DNA of 64,000 bases, taken from NCBI GenBank assembly GCA_963789015.1, contig CAWBIU010000002.1:186001-250000 (forward strand). The letters are read 5' to 3'. Within the stretch, counting starts at the first letter, position 1; each line of letters opens with the position of its first letter. This DNA comes from JAOPZW01 sp963789015. GTDB taxonomy: Bacteria > Actinomycetota > Thermoleophilia > Solirubrobacterales > Solirubrobacteraceae. Position numbers and translations under genes: made by a program. The notes under the pieces are model-generated. The model was not told the origin of the DNA, made no database searches, and saw only the letters and a program-made list of their open reading frames with translations. Shown here piece after piece: positions 62,959-64,000 of the stretch.

Positions 62959-63441
62959 GTGGTGACGGCGGATCCGAACGATCCCGGCGGCTACCTCATG
63001 CCGCGCTACCCGCGGGTGCTCGTGGCCCTCGACGAGACGCCCGCGGCGAAGTTCGCGCTGCGCCACGTCGTCCCCTACTCGGTCGAGCAGCGCTCGCACC
63101 TGACACTGGTCACCGTCGTCACGCGGCCGCCGGGCTCGGTCGCCGTCGCCGGCGTCTCGCCGCAGGAGCTCGCCGCGCAGATGGAGTCCGAGGCCGCGAT
63201 CCGGCTGCGCAAGCTCGCCGACAGCCTGCCCCAGGACCTGTCGGTGACCACCCTCCTGCGCCACGGCGACGCGGCCGGCGAGATCCTCGCGCTGCTGCGC
63301 GAGCAGCCGTTCGACCTGCTGTGCATGGGCGCCCGCGGGCGCGGGCGCATGGCCAACGTGCTGCTCGGCTCGGTGTCGGCCGCCGTGCTGCACCACAGCC
63401 CGGTGCCGGTGGTCGTCTTCCACCCGCCGCCCGGGACGTAG
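62959..63441 (+). CDS. Universal stress protein, single domain
   Basis: 160 aa. UspA start PRVLVALDETPAAKFAL and the full ATP-binding motif MGARGRGRMANVLLGSVSAAV. GTG 62959 is 6 nt from TAGTCT (62947-62952), a leaderless start directly after the terminator. Confidence 0.92.
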   Translation: MVTADPNDPGGYLMPRYPRVLVALDETPAAKFALRHVVPYSVEQRSHLTLVTVVTRPPGSVAVAGVSPQELAAQMESEAAIRLRKLADSLPQDLSVTTLLRHGDAAGEILALLREQPFDLLCMGARGRGRMANVLLGSVSAAVLHHSPVPVVVFHPPPGT

Positions 63442-63452
63442 CATCGCGCGGC

Positions 63453-63758
63453 ATGGACCCCGATGTCGCCGACAACCCCGACGAGCGCCGCTACGAGATC
63501 ACCGTCGACGGCGAGGTTGCCGGCTTCGCGCAGTACGGCGTGCGGCCCGGCCTGATCGCCTTCGTCCACACCGAGATCGCCGACGGCCACGAGGGCCAGG
63601 GCCTGGGCTCGAAGCTCATCCGCTTCGCGCTCGACGACGCGCGCGCCCGCGGGCTGCACGTGCTGCCGTTCTGCCCCTTCGTGAATGGGTACATCCAGCG
63701 GCACCCGGACGACGCGGACCTCGTCCCCGCCGAGTACCGCGGTCAGTTCGGACTCTGA
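63453..63758 (+). CDS. Small GNAT-type N-acetyltransferase (NATD1/YidJ-like)
   Basis: 101 aa. YEITVDGEVAGFAQY, FVHTEIADGHEGQGLGSKLI (the acetyl-CoA loop) and VLPFCPFVNGYIQRHP are the signature of the short GNAT group with human NATD1 relatives. ATG is 8 nt from TAGCAT. Substrate unknown. Confidence 0.9.
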   Translation: MDPDVADNPDERRYEITVDGEVAGFAQYGVRPGLIAFVHTEIADGHEGQGLGSKLIRFALDDARARGLHVLPFCPFVNGYIQRHPDDADLVPAEYRGQFGL

Positions 63759-63765
63759 GATAATC

Positions 63766-63791
63766 ATACCCCTAAGGGGTATTGCTAGGAT
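63766..63791 (+). promoter_or_regulatory. CsoR-like operator and leaderless promoter
   Basis: ATACCCCT-A-AGGGGTAT (63766-63782) is a 17-bp palindrome of the kind bound by CsoR copper sensors. It ends 3 nt before TAGGAT (63786-63791), which is 6 nt before ATG 63798. A repressor here would cover the promoter. Confidence 0.65.
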
Positions 63792-63797
63792 GGCCGC

Positions 63798-64000
63798 ATG
63801 AGCTCTACCGCCGCCCCACCCCAGAGCCTCAGCCGGGTCGCCTTCTCGGCCACCGTGCACTGCCTCACCGGCTGCGCCATCGGCGAGGTGCTCGGCATGA
63901 TCATCGGCACCGCGCTCGGCTTCTCGAACCTCGGCACGATCGTCCTCGCGGTCGCGCTCGCCTTCGTGTTCGGCTACGGGCTCACGAGCCTGCCGCTGCT
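63798..64000 (+). CDS. DUF4396 membrane protein, start only (runs off the window)
   Basis: The first 67 codons are visible: a short polar start, FSATVHCLTGCAIGEVLGM with the Cys and His typical of DUF4396, then two hydrophobic helices. DUF4396 proteins often stand in copper operons, which agrees with the CsoR-like box. Incomplete at the window end. Confidence 0.8.
   Translation, partial: MSSTAAPPQSLSRVAFSATVHCLTGCAIGEVLGMIIGTALGFSNLGTIVLAVALAFVFGYGLTSLPL

Overview
The window is GC-rich, gene-dense actinobacterial DNA. The mix of gene families (GAP/SfLAP, HdeD/DUF308, DUF7144, DUF1269, DUF1918, DUF2267, GerW, DosR/DosS-like regulators, HerA-like ATPase) and the many leaderless starts (a -10 hexamer of form xAnnnT 6-8 nt before the start codon) fit Actinomycetota, perhaps class Thermoleophilia (Solirubrobacterales). 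No rRNA is present, so the class is an inference.

Region 1 (0-25.6 kb) is a stress or dormancy block: a P-type cation ATPase, four universal stress proteins (one disrupted), a NarL-type response regulator with a double-GAF histidine kinase of DosR/DosS type, PEP synthase, an NADH-dehydrogenase-like remnant, DUF1918, DUF2267, a shortened slipin coupled to FtsH, alcohol dehydrogenase, GerW, a flavodoxin, an M23 peptidase and an ABC exporter operon. Eight sites share one promoter layout: YACGGATG (or a close variant) 28-29 nt upstream of an xAnnnT -10. Several genes here carry frameshifts, mostly an extra G or C in a short run, and some have lost internal parts.

Region 2 (25.6-39.6 kb) holds AzlCD, a FAD oxidoreductase, a HerA-like ATPase, several membrane proteins, a response regulator, a large MalT-type LuxR regulator and a metallo-beta-lactamase/ion-channel fusion. 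Seven promoters carry a 16-bp palindrome, TCACCC-N4-GGGTGA or a near match, whose centre is always 31.5 nt upstream of the -10. This looks like a second compact regulon with its candidate activators inside it.

Region 3 (39.6-47.7 kb) is ordinary chromosome: a cNMP-domain histidine kinase, an SMR pump with TetR and a perfect operator palindrome, a formylglycine-generating-enzyme operon, MFS and ROK genes, a SnoaL-STAS protein and tRNA-His.

Region 4 (47.65-57.83 kb) is an integrated island in the 3' end of tRNA-His. A 37-bp exact copy of the tRNA end recurs at 55.89 kb beside a broken tyrosine integrase, and a degraded third copy lies at 57.8 kb. Cargo: DUF2252, a DUF4331/DyP-peroxidase/enoyl-CoA-hydratase/sulfite-oxidase-like operon, and an acyl-CoA dehydrogenase. 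Beyond it (57.8-64 kb) lie an arylsulfatase (a likely client of the formylglycine-generating enzyme in region 3), small conserved genes, broken LysR and GNAT genes, a helical-repeat exported protein, a stress protein, and the start of a copper-type (CsoR-like box) operon that runs off the end.
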